Positions 7,573 to 17,722 of a DNA stretch of 34,502 nt are shown piece by piece. A program made the position numbers and the translations under genes. A model generated the notes under the pieces. It searched no databases and was not told where the DNA came from. It saw nothing but the letters and a program-made list of their open reading frames with translations. This DNA comes from Deltaproteobacteria bacterium (GTDB taxonomy: Bacteria > Desulfobacterota > Desulfarculia > Adiutricales > Adiutricaceae), in assembly GCA_031276865.1 (NCBI GenBank), contig JAISMF010000024.1, positions 1 through 34,502 on the forward strand, read 5' to 3'. Positions within the stretch are counted from its first letter, which is position 1, and each line of letters starts with the position of its first letter.

Positions 7573-9540
7573 CTAGAAATCGAAGTCGTCGTCGTTGTCC
7601 ATGGGCAGCGCCTTGGTCTCGGCCTGGCGGGCGGCGGGCTGCTTGCGGGGCGCGGGAGGGGGGAGCTTGGCCTTGGACGACTTGGGAAGGGCCTGGGGCT
7701 TGGGTTTCTTGGGGCCGCTCCCCACCGAGTTGGAGTTGGCGCCGTAGACGATAAACGACATGTCGTCCACCGCGTGCATGAGGTTTTCCGCCTGGATGGA
7801 GAGCTGGCCGGCGGCGGAGGCGGACTCCTCGGCGGAGGCGGCGTTGCTCTGGGTGACCTTGTCCATCTGGGACATGGCGGTGGTGATCTGGTTGATGCCC
7901 TGGCTCTGCTCCTTGGAGGCCTCGGCCACCTCGGAGACCAGCTGCGCCACCTTGGAGGAGTTCACGGCCACGTTGTGGAAGTTTTCGGAGGTGGAGTGCA
8001 CCATTTCGGAGCCGGAGTTGATGTTGGAGATGGTGGCCGCGATGAGGTCCGCGGTGTTCTTGGCGGCGTCCGCGCTGCGGATGGCCAGGTTCCTCACCTC
8101 GTCCGCCACCACCGCGAAGCCGGCTCCGGCCTCGCCCGCCCGGGCGGCCTCGACCGCGGCGTTAAGGGCCAGGAGGTTGGTCTGGAAGGCTATCTCGTCT
8201 ATGGTCTTGATGATCTTCCCTATCTCGTTTCCGGAGGTGGCTATCTGATCCATGGCCTGAATGACGTTGGACATGGAGGCCTCGGCCTTGGAGACCGCCT
8301 CGTTCGTCTGGGTCATAAGCGAGTTGGCCTCGATGGCGTTGTCCGAGTTCCTCTTGGTCATGGAGGAGAGCTCCTCCAAAGCGGCCGAGGTCTCCTCTAA
8401 GGAGGCGGCGTTCTCGGTCGCGCCCTCGGCTAGGGTGTTGGAGGCCGAGGAGAGCTCGCCCGAGGCGGTGTCCACCTCGCGGGCCCCGTCGGAAAGGGAT
8501 CCGATGACCGTGTTGATGGGAACGGTGATGCCCCGGGTGATGAAGTAGGCTAAAAGGAGGCTGATGACGATGGCCGCCAACACTCCCACGATGAGGCTCA
8601 TGATGCCGGTGGAGATGGAGCTTAAGGTGTTGTCGGCGAAGTTGTTGGTGAGGCTGGTGAAGGACTCGCCCATCTGGGCGTTCAATTTCAAAAGATCGGT
8701 TCTTAGCTGCAGCCTCCGGGGGGTGTTATCCATCTGGGCGCTGAAGGCGTCTTTGAGGTGCGTGACGGCGTCGGCGCAGACTTGGCCGGTTTTGCCCAAG
8801 GCGTTTAGCTGATCCTTGGAGGGCTGGCTGACGGTGTCGGCGGTCAGATCCTTTATCTTCTGGAGAACGTCGGTGGAACTCTGCAAGGCGGTCTCAAAAA
8901 AGGAGGGATCCTGATAATAGAGGCCGCGGAGCATGTTCATGTAAAAGGAGCTGGCGATGCCTTCCATGTCGATGGAGGCGTGCACCCGGCCGAAGAGGCG
9001 GTGCAGCTCGTCCGGAGGGGTGTCCGGGTTGTTCATGGCGGCGTCCAGCCTATCCTCCTCCAGCTGCCTGAAGGCCCCCAAGTCTTCTTTGAAGTTGGCG
9101 TAGGCCTGCTGCACGGTGGAGCGGTTGGTAAGGATGTCGTGTCCGATCTTGGGGAGTTCGGAGGCCACCGCGAAGTAGTCGGTGTGCATCTTCTCCACCT
9201 GCGCGGCGTAGTCCCGGGCCTGCTGGTTGTTCTTGGCCAGGCCTTTGGAGATGAGGTCGCGGAGGGTGCTTAAGTTATTGTTCACATCGTTGTTGTAGTC
9301 GGTCACCACTTTCCAGTCGGCGTCGTCGAAGGTGTAGGAGTACTCCATGATGGAAAGCGATTCCATAGCTATGGAGTACTGCAGGGCCCCGGCGACGTCG
9401 TTTCCCGGCATGACCAGGTCGCGCAGATAGTGGGTGTCCGATTGGACTCTGATGAGCGAGACGGCGGTGTAGGCCGTGATCAGGACGAAGATCACGCACA
9501 CGGCGACGAATCCCAGGATTATTTTTGTCCCTAGTTTCAT
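7573..9540 (-). CDS. Methyl-accepting chemotaxis protein
   Basis: This 655-residue chemoreceptor senses signals outside the inner membrane and controls CheA. TM1 is residues 5-28. A ~280-residue helical periplasmic domain of four-helix-bundle/HBM-like appearance follows. TM2 is about 311-335, then comes a HAMP linker (PINTVIGSL). The signalling hairpin is textbook: its tip is at about 440-490, with [20 protein letters not shown] and then [13 protein letters not shown]. Glu/Gln-rich methylation helices lie on both sides. The C-terminal tail (600-655) is Pro/Lys-rich and ends in DDDFDF, not in the NWETF-type pentapeptide that recruits CheR in enterics. AGGAGA lies just before the ATG. cheA and the CheD-receiver gene are upstream on the same strand. 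The ligand cannot be told. Confidence 0.95.
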   Translation of the reverse strand: MKLGTKIILGFVAVCVIFVLITAYTAVSLIRVQSDTHYLRDLVMPGNDVAGALQYSIAMESLSIMEYSYTFDDADWKVVTDYNNDVNNNLSTLRDLISKGLAKNNQQARDYAAQVEKMHTDYFAVASELPKIGHDILTNRSTVQQAYANFKEDLGAFRQLEEDRLDAAMNNPDTPPDELHRLFGRVHASIDMEGIASSFYMNMLRGLYYQDPSFFETALQSSTDVLQKIKDLTADTVSQPSKDQLNALGKTGQVCADAVTHLKDAFSAQMDNTPRRLQLRTDLLKLNAQMGESFTSLTNNFADNTLSSISTGIMSLIVGVLAAIVISLLLAYFITRGITVPINTVIGSLSDGAREVDTASGELSSASNTLAEGATENAASLEETSAALEELSSMTKRNSDNAIEANSLMTQTNEAVSKAEASMSNVIQAMDQIATSGNEIGKIIKTIDEIAFQTNLLALNAAVEAARAGEAGAGFAVVADEVRNLAIRSADAAKNTADLIAATISNINSGSEMVHSTSENFHNVAVNSSKVAQLVSEVAEASKEQSQGINQITTAMSQMDKVTQSNAASAEESASAAGQLSIQAENLMHAVDDMSFIVYGANSNSVGSGPKKPKPQALPKSSKAKLPPPAPRKQPAARQAETKALPMDNDDDFDF

Positions 9541-10654
9541 AAAGCTTCTCCTAGAAAATAGTACAGGCGTCGTTCACCGTACGGCTCGGGGCGGGGGAGA
9601 AAAAGGAAAGGCCGAAGGCCGTCTTTTCCCGGCTCTTTTCCGGCGCCGGAAAAAGGCTTTCTCCGCTCTTCCCTTCAAAGCGCTCTCCAACATCCCCTCC
9701 GGCTCGGGGCCGGCGCGGGCGGGGAAAATACGCTCCCATATTTAGGCGGTAATATGAATAACGCCGCTCCCTGTCGCGGAGCCTTGAGGCCAGACCGCGT
9801 TTTAAAAGAAAAATTCCGTCCCAGAGGCCGGAAAAAGGGGGGGGACCGCGGGGTCCCGGGAGCCGCCCCCAGCCTCTTAATTTCATACTCGCGTTTAAAG
9901 TGTCTTAAATACCGGATCGAGGGTCTCTCCGGCGCCGGAAACGGCGCCGGGTCCGAATTCGTCTGTTCTGAATTATATTCGCAGATAAACCGCTCTAAAG
10001 TCAAGGAGCCTGGGGCGCCGGACGCTTCCGGGAGGGGGGGGGCCGGTCGCGTTGGCGGCTCTAGAAGATGTGGCGTTTCCAGGCGGCTCCACATTATACG
10101 TGCGAAAAGCCCCTCCCCCGCTCCGGAACTCCGGAAAGGGGACGGGGAAAAAGAAAAAAAGCCGAAAAGATTTTTTATTCGTAAAGTTTTCCCTCCGAGG
10201 GGAGGGAAAGGGGCGAAAAGGATGATTGTGGACTTTTCGCGTCTAAAAAACAAGGGTTCCCGATTTTTTCCCTCCCGCTTTTTGGGGAAAACGCCGCGTG
10301 AAGCGAAGATTGTTTCCGCCTCGGTTTAGATCCCGTAAAAATTCACTAAAAAAAAGTTCCCCCTCGTCGTCTCCGCCCGGGGGAAGGGATTCGTCCCGCC
10401 CCAGGGGATCGGAGCGGGTTTTTCGGGTTTCGATCCGCGGGCGCCTTTCTTCGGAGGGACCAGGAGAAAATTGAAAAATGGGTCTTCCCCGTAAAAGCGC
10501 GCGTTTCCCGGCCCGAGGGACGCTTTTCCGGAGCTCTTCCCAGGGGGAAGAGGGAAAAATTCGCCGAGGTCCGAAAAACGAGGCCCCGGGGCGACCGAAT
10601 CCGCCGCAGCCCCAGGGTCTTGGAGTTGGTCTTGGAGGGGGCTTGGGGGGGTCT
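9541..10654. other. 1.1-kb gap without a gene
   Basis: Open frames exist on both strands but consist of Pro/Arg/Gly/Ser-rich, low-complexity translations with no domain signature. The sequence includes several GGCGCCGG-type inverted pieces. I see nothing that supports a gene. Confidence 0.6.
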
Positions 10655-11539
10655 TCAGCGCCTTTCAAGCGGAAGCAAGGCGGTCGGTCTTTCGATTTCA
10701 AAAAGGCGGCTCCAGAGTTTGCCGGTCGCGTAGAGGCGCCCCTCTCCGTCCACGGCCAGGCCGTTCGTCACGTCCGGTCGGGGTTTAGCGGACGGGGTTT
10801 TTTCCCAGTTGATCCTCCTTAGATCCCCCAAGTCGAGGTAGCACTCCACCTGGGCGGTGGCCACATTCACGGCCGCGGCCAGATCGCTTTGAAAGAGGTT
10901 CGCGAAAAGGACTCCCGCGGTCGGGTCCCATTCCAGCTCGTTTAACTGGCTTAATTCCAAATCACCGTCTTGGACCTTTAAAGGCGGGGCGCTTTCCCGG
11001 AAGGTCGAGGGATCTCTTAAATAGATGAGCCCGCTTCCGTCGGACATGAACAGCCTTTCCCCGTCGGAGGCGAGGCCCCAGCCCTCCCCCCGGTAGGGGA
11101 GGCTTTCCACGATCCGAAAGGAGTCGGCGTCCACCCGGAAAAGCGTCCCCTCCCGCCAGGTGAGCGTCTGGACGAGGCCGCCCGCGAAGGTCGACCCTTC
11201 GGCGAAATAAGAGTCCGGAAAACGTAAGACGCGCAGGGTTTCCAAGACCCCGTCCTCCGCCACCCGATACGAGCGCAGCCCCGAGCTCCCGTAGAGGCCG
11301 TGGGATTCGAAGAGGATCCCCCCCCGAAAGAAGAGCCCCTGGGTGAAAAGGGGCTCGGGCCGGAGGATCTCGCGTTTTATCCGGACCTTATAAACCGGGG
11401 CCTTTCCCGCGAGGGGGGGGGCGGAGGCGAAGGAGGCCCCGGGGGGAGCGGGCTCGGGGGTTCCCCCCTGGAAAAGGAGGAGAAGGGAAAGCGCGCCGAA
11501 AAAAAGGAGCGGGAGCCCCGGCCCCGAAAGCTTCCTCAA
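10655..11539 (-). CDS. Glutaminyl-peptide cyclotransferase (plant/bacterial type)
   Basis: The 294-residue protein fits the beta-propeller glutaminyl cyclase family (Glu_cyclase_2), which turns N-terminal Gln of exported proteins into pyroglutamate. Family blocks appear in order: LFTQGL (64-69), ESHGLYGSSGLRSY (79-92), EGWGL (152-156), MSDGS (165-169), LNELEW (199-204), NGLAVD (259-264) and ATGKLW (271-276). The conserved Glu, Asn and Lys of the active site are therefore present. Residues 9-25 form a hydrophobic N-terminal signal or anchor, so it works outside the cytoplasm. The start is a TTG whose bases overlap the stop of the upstream CheD-receiver gene (TTGA), which suggests translational coupling. 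Why it sits with chemotaxis genes is unclear. Confidence 0.88.
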   Translation of the reverse strand: MRKLSGPGLPLLFFGALSLLLLFQGGTPEPAPPGASFASAPPLAGKAPVYKVRIKREILRPEPLFTQGLFFRGGILFESHGLYGSSGLRSYRVAEDGVLETLRVLRFPDSYFAEGSTFAGGLVQTLTWREGTLFRVDADSFRIVESLPYRGEGWGLASDGERLFMSDGSGLIYLRDPSTFRESAPPLKVQDGDLELSQLNELEWDPTAGVLFANLFQSDLAAAVNVATAQVECYLDLGDLRRINWEKTPSAKPRPDVTNGLAVDGEGRLYATGKLWSRLFEIERPTALLPLERR

Positions 11540-12627
11540 ATGGAGGCCACCTCCTCTTTGGCCTTTTTAAAGACCTTGGTTTTAGCCGCCGCGCGGATCT
11601 TGGGAATGAGCACCTGTTTGACCTTGTCGAGGCCGTGGTAGAGGTTGAGGCTCTCCTTGTCGATGACGTCCACCGCCCCGATCTTGTCCGAGCGCAGCTC
11701 GGCTTGGGAGCCGGCTTTGGCGATGGTGGAGCAGATTATCACCGGAAGGGGGTAGTAGACCATGAGCTTTTTCAGAAAGGTCACCCCGTCCATCTTGGGC
11801 ATGACAATGTCCAGGGTCATGACGTCCGGACCCTTTTCCAGGAGCATCTCCCTCGCCTCGTAGGCGTCCTTCGCGGCTCCCACCACCACTATGTCGGGCT
11901 CCCCCTCCATGGCCTTGGAGAGGAGGTTGCGCACTATGGCCGAGTCGTCCACGATGAGCACCTTGATCCTGGCGCCGGTTACGGGTTTAGACGAGTCCCG
12001 GCCCGCCGACTGGGAGGAGAGGGACTGGCCGGCCTGGGGCTTGGCGGGCGCCTTGGGCGCCGCCTTCCCCGGGGCCGAAGCCGGACTCCCCAAAACGGGC
12101 GGCGTGAAGGCGGGCGTCTGGCAGAGGCGGGAGTTCTCCTCCCGGTGGATAAGGGAGCCGTCCATGCGGTTGCGGTCCATGAACTCGACTTTCAGCTGGT
12201 TGTCCCAGTTCTGGTAGTGCAGCTTCAAACCCACCGTGCCGCCCAGGTTCTCCTTGAGGATGGGTATGTTGTTCTCTTTGAGCATCTTCCGGGCGATTTC
12301 CAGATTCTTCTGCCCGATCTGGGCGCCGGAGGATATGGGGGTTATGACGTTGGCCCCTCCCGAGACGATGGCCTGGAGCCCGTTTAGGGATCCGATCGTG
12401 CGCTGGAAGAACTGGAAAAGCACCGAGATGGCGTAGTCGCCGTACTTTCCGGAGCGCTCCTTGTTGGGACTCGTGGGAAGCATGTAGTGGTTCATGCCTC
12501 CGAAATGGTGGACCGGGCTGTAGAGGCAGACCGCGACGCAGGAGCCTAAAAGGGTGGAGATGAGGTGGGGCTGTTTACTGATGAAGTACTCCCCGGGGAG
12601 GATGAAGACCTTGTTGTGTTCGACCAT
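11536..12627 (-). CDS. cheD: CheD receptor deamidase fused to a CheB-type receiver domain
   Basis: Residues 1-160 are CheD, the chemoreceptor glutamine deamidase. LLGSCVAVCL holds the nucleophile C30, and GGMNHYMLP holds H47, 17 residues on as in the family. GGAN (90-93) and KLHYQNWDN are also present. A Pro/Ala/Ser linker (170-218) follows. Residues 221-340 form a response-regulator receiver with the acidic pair D227/D228, phospho-acceptor D273 in TLDIVMPKMDG, S300/T301 and K324. The receiver matches the N-terminal part of CheB (VDDSAIVRNLL, then GAVDVI), but no methylesterase domain follows. Phosphorylation by CheA could thus control the deamidase directly; this is inference. The ATG at 12627 has AGGAT upstream. 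The gene lies between cheA and the coupled glutaminyl cyclase gene. Confidence 0.92.
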   Translation of the reverse strand: MVEHNKVFILPGEYFISKQPHLISTLLGSCVAVCLYSPVHHFGGMNHYMLPTSPNKERSGKYGDYAISVLFQFFQRTIGSLNGLQAIVSGGANVITPISSGAQIGQKNLEIARKMLKENNIPILKENLGGTVGLKLHYQNWDNQLKVEFMDRNRMDGSLIHREENSRLCQTPAFTPPVLGSPASAPGKAAPKAPAKPQAGQSLSSQSAGRDSSKPVTGARIKVLIVDDSAIVRNLLSKAMEGEPDIVVVGAAKDAYEAREMLLEKGPDVMTLDIVMPKMDGVTFLKKLMVYYPLPVIICSTIAKAGSQAELRSDKIGAVDVIDKESLNLYHGLDKVKQVLIPKIRAAAKTKVFKKAKEEVASI

Positions 12628-13044
12628 GTGCTGGATCCTAAAAGAAGGCCGCGAATCTGACGGCGGCGGAAAGAGAGCGGCCGGGAAAAATCGGCGCCGG
12701 CGAAAGGCGCTTGGGCGAAGAAGGCGCGAAACGAGGGGCGAAAGACAGGGGGACGGGATCGGGGCGGCGGGCGGTGGAAAGAAAGCGGGACGGCGGGAAG
12801 AAGGCGGCGGGAAGGGATCCGGAGTATTTTTCCCAGGGCCGCGGGAAGGCGGCGGAAAAACTAAAAAGCGGAAAAAGCGGGCGCGGCCGGAAAAGCGGCC
12901 GGAGGGCCGAAAACATGTCCCGATAGGCCGAGAAGAGGGGCGCGGAGGCTGAAAAAAAGCCCTTAAACGCGGCCCCGGGAAGATCGCCCCCGCCCGGGGG
13001 CCTCCGGCGCCCGGGCGGGAGGGCTCGCGACTGGAAGCGGCCTG
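12628..13044. other. Purine-rich gap between cheA and cheD
   Basis: The 417 bases are almost entirely A/G on the given strand, with short repeats of GGAAAG and GGCGG. No gene is visible. A perfect 10-bp GC hairpin lies at 12989-13019 close to the end of cheA. Confidence 0.6.
12989..13019 (-). terminator. Strong hairpin just past cheA, possible terminator or attenuator
   Basis: CCCGCCCGGG (12989-12998) is the exact inverse of CCCGGGCGGG (13010-13019), with an 11-base loop. It begins 26 bases beyond the cheA stop. The nearest T-run on the minus strand is about 30 bases further on, so it is not a standard rho-independent terminator. It could stabilise the cheA mRNA end or reduce read-through into cheD. 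Confidence 0.4.
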
Positions 13045-15249
13045 TCAGCCGTCGAAGCCGAAGGCCAGCCTCACTATGCCGTCCGCGGCCAGGACCAGGC
13101 CCAACCCGCCGTCTCCCAGGAGGGCGGAGCCGGCCAGGAAGTTTAGGCGCTTGAACTGCTCGCCCAGCTCCTTTACCACCACCTGCTGCTGGCCCATGAC
13201 CTCGTCCACCAGCAAAGCGTAGCGCCCGGCGGGAGTCTCCACCATGACGAGGAGCCCGTCCGCGGGATCGGGGTGCTCGGGCTCCAGATCGAAGATCTCG
13301 TAGAGCTTGATGAGGGGGGTGATCTGGCCCCGGCGGTTGAGGATGAGGCCCCGGCCCTCCACCGTGGAGAGCTCGTCGGGCATGGGCCGCAGGGATTCCA
13401 GGATCTCCTCTAGGGAGATGATGAAGTTGGCCTGACCCACCCGCACGTGCAGGGCCTTTATCACCTGGAGGGTGACGGACAGGGGGATCTTCAAAGTGAT
13501 GGTGGTGCCTTGGTTGATCTTGGAGTCCACGTTGATGGAGCCGTTGAGGGCGGTGATGTTGGTGCGGACCACGTCCATGCCCACCCCCCGGCCGGAGACG
13601 TCGGTTATGACCTTGGCCGTGGAGAAGCCCGCTCCGAAGATGAGGCCGATGGCCTCCTTGTCGGTCAAGGCCGCGACCTGGGTTTCCGTCATGAGCCCCT
13701 TGTCCACGGCCGTCTTGCGCATGCGGTCGGGGTCTATGCCCTTGCCGTCGTCCTCCACCACCAGGTAGAAAAACTCCTTGTCCGCCGAGGCCGAGACGCG
13801 TAAAAGCCCCTCCGGGGGCTTGTGGTTCTCCTCTCTCACCTCCGGCGGCTCCAATCCGTGGTCCAGGGAGTTCCGGACCACGTGCACCAAGGGGGCTTCC
13901 AGACTCTCGGCGATGGATTTGTCCAGCTGCACGTCCTGGCCCTCCAAGACCACCTTCACCTTTTTGTTGAGCTGGTGGGAGAGCTCCCGGGTCATCATGT
14001 TCACCTTCTGGAGGATCCCCTTGATGGGCACCCGGCGTATTTCCATCAAACTCTCCTGGAGCTCGTCCGAGAGCTCCCGGAAGGCTTGGTTGGCGTTTTT
14101 GAAGGCCCGGATGGTGTTGGGATTGACCTTCTCCTGCTCGATGGTCTTTTGGAGGTAGTTGAAGGTCTCGGCCGTCACGATGAGCTCCCCCACGTAGCTC
14201 ATGAAGCCGTCCACCTTCTCTTCGGAGATGCGCATGGTCTTCCTCTCCTGCTTCTCCTTGGCCTGGGCGCTCTTGTCCTTGTCCCTCTCGCCCTCGTCCT
14301 CCCTTTTCTCGCCGGAAGACTCCTCGGCGGCCTTCCCCTCCTCGCCTTCGGCGGAGCTCTCCCCGCGGGTGAGCTCCATGGCCTGGATCAGGTCTAAAAA
14401 CTTTCCCCGGATGAGGCCCACCAGGATGGGGTCGAAGTCAAGGCCGGATTCGTAGACGGCCGTGAAGTCCTCGGAGGCCTCCTTAAAGAGGGGGAGGAGA
14501 TCCGCGAAACCGTTTTGATCCACCAGATCTCCTATCTCCTTGAGGTTGAGGCTGAAGGCCTTGGGGTCGAACTTCTCTCCGGTCACGTTGTCGTAGGCCG
14601 AAAGCGCCGGCAGGGTGAAATCCGTTCCCTGGTAGGCGACGGCCGCCGGTCGGGGGAGCTGTTTGGAGGAGTCCTTTTTCTTATCCTCCTCGGACTCCAA
14701 AGGGAGCTTATTGATGACGTCGGTTATGTTCTGGATGAGGGTCTCGGGATCGGTTTCCGCCTCCAGGGCGTCCACGAGCTGTTTTTTGATGCTCCGGCAG
14801 GCGTTTTTAAACTCCTCCGGGCCGCCGAGGGCGGCGGCGGCGCCGCCGCCCTCGCCGATGAAGCCCACCAGCTCCTTTTGAAAATCCGCCTCCTCCGCCG
14901 TGAGGGCCACGGTCATGTCGCCGTTGGAGAGGCGGTCGAACATGGATTTCAGGTGGTTGCCCGCCAGGAAGAGGTACTCGATGGCCTTGGGGGAGGCCTC
15001 CCTCTTCCCGTGGCGGATGTCGTCAAGGAGGTTTTCCAGCTTGTGGGCGAAGTCCTTGATGTGGTTCAAACCGAAGAAGGCCGAAGAGCCTTTCAGGGTG
15101 TGAGCCGCCCGGAAGACGGGATTGATGGTCTCCAGATTGGTGGGGTCGGCCTCGAAGGCGGACAAAGAGGAGGTGAACTCCTCTAAAAGCTCCTTGGATT
15201 CGGTGATGAAATCCTGAAGCAGACCCTCGTCAAGTTCCGTTTCCGACAT
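13045..15249 (-). CDS. cheA: Chemotaxis histidine kinase CheA
   Basis: The 734-residue protein is the kinase that receives signals from chemoreceptors and phosphorylates response regulators. The HPt domain (1-110) has the phospho-accepting H50 in AAHTLKGSSAFF. Residues ~140-330 are a variable region with a very acidic/charged linker (around 300-337). The dimerisation domain starts near 338. The ATPase domain shows the N-box (VRNSLDHGLEPPE, N460), the G1 box (VEDDGKGI, 498-505) and the G2 box (GRGVGMDVV, 553-561). A CheW-like domain fills 595-734. Downstream on the same strand are CheD-receiver, glutaminyl cyclase and chemoreceptor genes. The Shine-Dalgarno is weak (GGAA). No cheW or cheY lies nearby, so partners must be encoded elsewhere. 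Confidence 0.97.
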   Translation of the reverse strand: MSETELDEGLLQDFITESKELLEEFTSSLSAFEADPTNLETINPVFRAAHTLKGSSAFFGLNHIKDFAHKLENLLDDIRHGKREASPKAIEYLFLAGNHLKSMFDRLSNGDMTVALTAEEADFQKELVGFIGEGGGAAAALGGPEEFKNACRSIKKQLVDALEAETDPETLIQNITDVINKLPLESEEDKKKDSSKQLPRPAAVAYQGTDFTLPALSAYDNVTGEKFDPKAFSLNLKEIGDLVDQNGFADLLPLFKEASEDFTAVYESGLDFDPILVGLIRGKFLDLIQAMELTRGESSAEGEEGKAAEESSGEKREDEGERDKDKSAQAKEKQERKTMRISEEKVDGFMSYVGELIVTAETFNYLQKTIEQEKVNPNTIRAFKNANQAFRELSDELQESLMEIRRVPIKGILQKVNMMTRELSHQLNKKVKVVLEGQDVQLDKSIAESLEAPLVHVVRNSLDHGLEPPEVREENHKPPEGLLRVSASADKEFFYLVVEDDGKGIDPDRMRKTAVDKGLMTETQVAALTDKEAIGLIFGAGFSTAKVITDVSGRGVGMDVVRTNITALNGSINVDSKINQGTTITLKIPLSVTLQVIKALHVRVGQANFIISLEEILESLRPMPDELSTVEGRGLILNRRGQITPLIKLYEIFDLEPEHPDPADGLLVMVETPAGRYALLVDEVMGQQQVVVKELGEQFKRLNFLAGSALLGDGGLGLVLAADGIVRLAFGFDG

Positions 15250-17663
15250 ACGCTTAAATGTTCCTTAAATTTCGGTTCGTCCCCGGCTGTGAACGGGGCC
15301 CCGGACCCCGGGGAAACAGGTTATTTAGTCCGTCAGGGAAAAAAGGCCGTGCAAACGGGGAAGTTCCAAGCGGCTCCGGAAGCGAGAGATCGAGACAAGT
15401 TCCCGGGAAAAGGAGCGGCCCGGGCGCGGAGCCCGGAAACTTTAAGCCCAAGGAGAGCGCCCCTTAAAGGGGCCGAGGCGGGGAAAGGTCCTCCGGTTCG
15501 GCCCGCCGACGCGATCCGCTTATAAGCGGACTCCGGAAGCCGCCGGAGCTCCGGCCCCTTCCTGAGACTAAATTAGTTAATATTTTAGCTTAAGGGAGGC
15601 GGGATCTCAAGAAATTATCGCCAAAAGGGCCAGGCGCGGCTCCGGCGCGGGCGCCGCCTCGCCACCCGGCGCGGCCTCGAAGGGAGGATGGTCCCCGCCC
15701 GCCATCCAAAGACCCGCCCCGTCGCGGCCTTGACGGGCGCTTAAAGTGGATCCGGCGGAAAGAGAGGCCGGGCGGTGGGGTTCGGAGGAGATCCGCCGGA
15801 GATCCGGAAAAAGAGGGGGGATCCGGGGGAAAAGGGGTGGAAGCGGATGAGGAAAGGGCCGAAACGCGGAAAAAAGGGCGAAAAGGGAGGGGAAAGCTAA
15901 AAAAAGGGGGCGGGCTCGGAGCAAAGGAGCCCCCGGCCGCCTCGAAGCGAAGGGGCGGCGCCGGAAAAAAGCGAAAAGGCGCCAAGAAATCGGCGCCGGC
16001 CGCCTCTGGCCGCGGGTGTTTCGGGGGGAAAGGATTTTAAAACGAACTTTTTTACGGGGGGGTGGGGACTTTTTAAAAAGAGAAAATTTTTTTTGACGCG
16101 CTCTTCGGGGCTTTGAAAACTCCAAGGGCGCGCTGAATATAAGCCGCGTCAACCGAAAAAAAAGGGCCGGAAAAATGTTAAGCGCCCCCCGAAAACGCGC
16201 GCCGAACGTGATGGATCAAGGGCCATGGAAAAGAGCGTCCCCCGAAAACACGCGCGAAAACGCCTCGGGAAATTAAAAAAAAAACCGGCCGGAAAAAACG
16301 GCTATCCGTTTCGGGATGGGAATATTCAAGCGGGCGTGAAAAAAGCGGCCGAAAAATCGCGTTCGTAAAGCGGCGCTTCCCCTCCCGGGGGCGCGTCGGA
16401 CGCTTGGATGGCGTTCCGTTTTTTCACTAGGGAGGCGAGGCGGCGATGGGAGATTAATGACAAAAGAAGCGCGTTCGTCTTGAAATTAAAAAACCTCCAT
16501 AAAACCTCTAGAGGCGCGGAAAAAGAAAAGGGGATCCCCGCCCCGACGCTTCGGGTTCTTTCGCCTGGGAGCGGGGGCGGCCGGCGGCTGGATGGCCGGA
16601 AGATTTAAGCGAATTTTTTTTCCCCGCGTTTATCTCTCCATAAAGGAGCGGATCCGTTGTTTCAACGGCGGGGCTTTCGATCTTTGGTAAAACGCCGGAG
16701 GGATGTTTGGCGTTTCGGAGACGAGTGGGAAAATTCATCTTGAAAAGGCCGCCTAAAGGCCTCCAGGCGGAAAAAAACGGCGCTCGCCTCGGCTTTTTCG
16801 CCGCCTTTTTCGCGGTCCGGAAAAAAAGTTGATTCGGGCGGCTTCCCAAAAATTTTCATGCGCCTTTCGGGGCGCGCCTTTTGGTCTTCCTCTCCGGACG
16901 GGGCGGTGGATGTCAAGGCGGAAAGGAAAAGGTTTCGCGTCAGGGAGGCGATTTATCCGCGAAAGCCAAAAGCCGCGGATAAAAAATATCCGGGGGGGGG
17001 AAAAAATTATTTAAAATCCCGACCTGGCGCTTTAGCGGGCGGTTTTCCCGCGCTCCGGATCGGGCGCCGAAAACGAAAGGGTGGTTGGTGAAATACCTTT
17101 TCCCGACCGCCCGGTGAAAGGCGAAGGGAGCGGGACTTTTAGCGCGGGCGAAGGGCGGGGGGCTAGAAACCAAACAAATTAAAAGTTTCGGGAGGTTTCG
17201 TGGGAAACCGGCGAAAAGCCGCTTTCCCGAAACTCCGGAAAGGCGAAAAAACGAAGCGTCCCCGCCAAAGGGGAATAATTTAAAAAAAACGCCCCCTTGG
17301 GAAAAAAGGTCCCCCCGAATTGTCCGGAAGTTTGGGAAGACGGCTGGGTTTAAGCGTCGCGGCCGCTTTTTCGCCCCGCCCGTTGGCAGGCTCGCCCGAC
17401 CTTGGGAGGTTGAGGGCGTTTAGCGGGCGGGCCGCGGCGAATAGGCGAAGCAGCCGTTTTCCGGCAAGGGGCTGGTCGCGGCTCCAGGGTCCCGAAGCGA
17501 GCGGGCGGAGTGGAAAAGCGTTGGAAAACGTTGGGAAAAGCTGAAACTCCGCTGAAATAACTTAATGGGGATGTGGGTAAAGATCTATTAAATTATCGTA
17601 ATTGAGATTTTAAAATGATTAATTGGCATGCGCTTGAATGGGCGTTTCGGGGAGTGGGGACGA
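15250..17663. other. 2.4-kb gap without a recognisable gene
   Basis: This is the longest empty stretch. The given strand is dominated by G and A (for example 15780-15900 and 16160-16350), with many runs of four to nine As or Gs. Open frames on both strands give Arg/Pro/Ser-rich low-complexity products of no known kind. The AT-rich stretch around 15565-15595 could hold a cheA promoter, but I see no clear boxes. It is either decayed sequence or a region under unusual strand-biased mutation. Confidence 0.6.
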
Positions 17664-17694
17664 AAAAAACCGGGGCGCTCGACCCCGGTTTTTT
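17664..17694. terminator. Bidirectional terminator of pal
   Basis: AACCGGGG (17668-17675) pairs with CCCCGGTT (17683-17690), flanked by an A-run on one side and T-run on the other, so it works on both strands. It ends ~28 bases beyond the pal stop. Confidence 0.85.
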
Positions 17695-17722
17695 AAAAGC
17701 TAAAGACGATGAAAGGCGTCGC

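Noticed and set aside
7513..8400. Long open frame on the plus strand opposite the chemoreceptor gene
   Set aside because: Its Gly/Leu/His/Val-rich translation is the mirror of the GC-rich receptor gene on the other strand, whose protein signatures are unmistakable.
11635..12387. 250-codon plus-strand frame opposite the CheD-receiver gene
   Set aside because: A shadow frame: low-complexity translation with no domain, while the minus-strand product has complete CheD and receiver motifs.
15607..16152. 181-codon minus-strand frame in the large gap
   Set aside because: Arg/Pro/Phe/Ser-rich low-complexity product expected from purine-biased GC-rich sequence; no motif or ribosome site.
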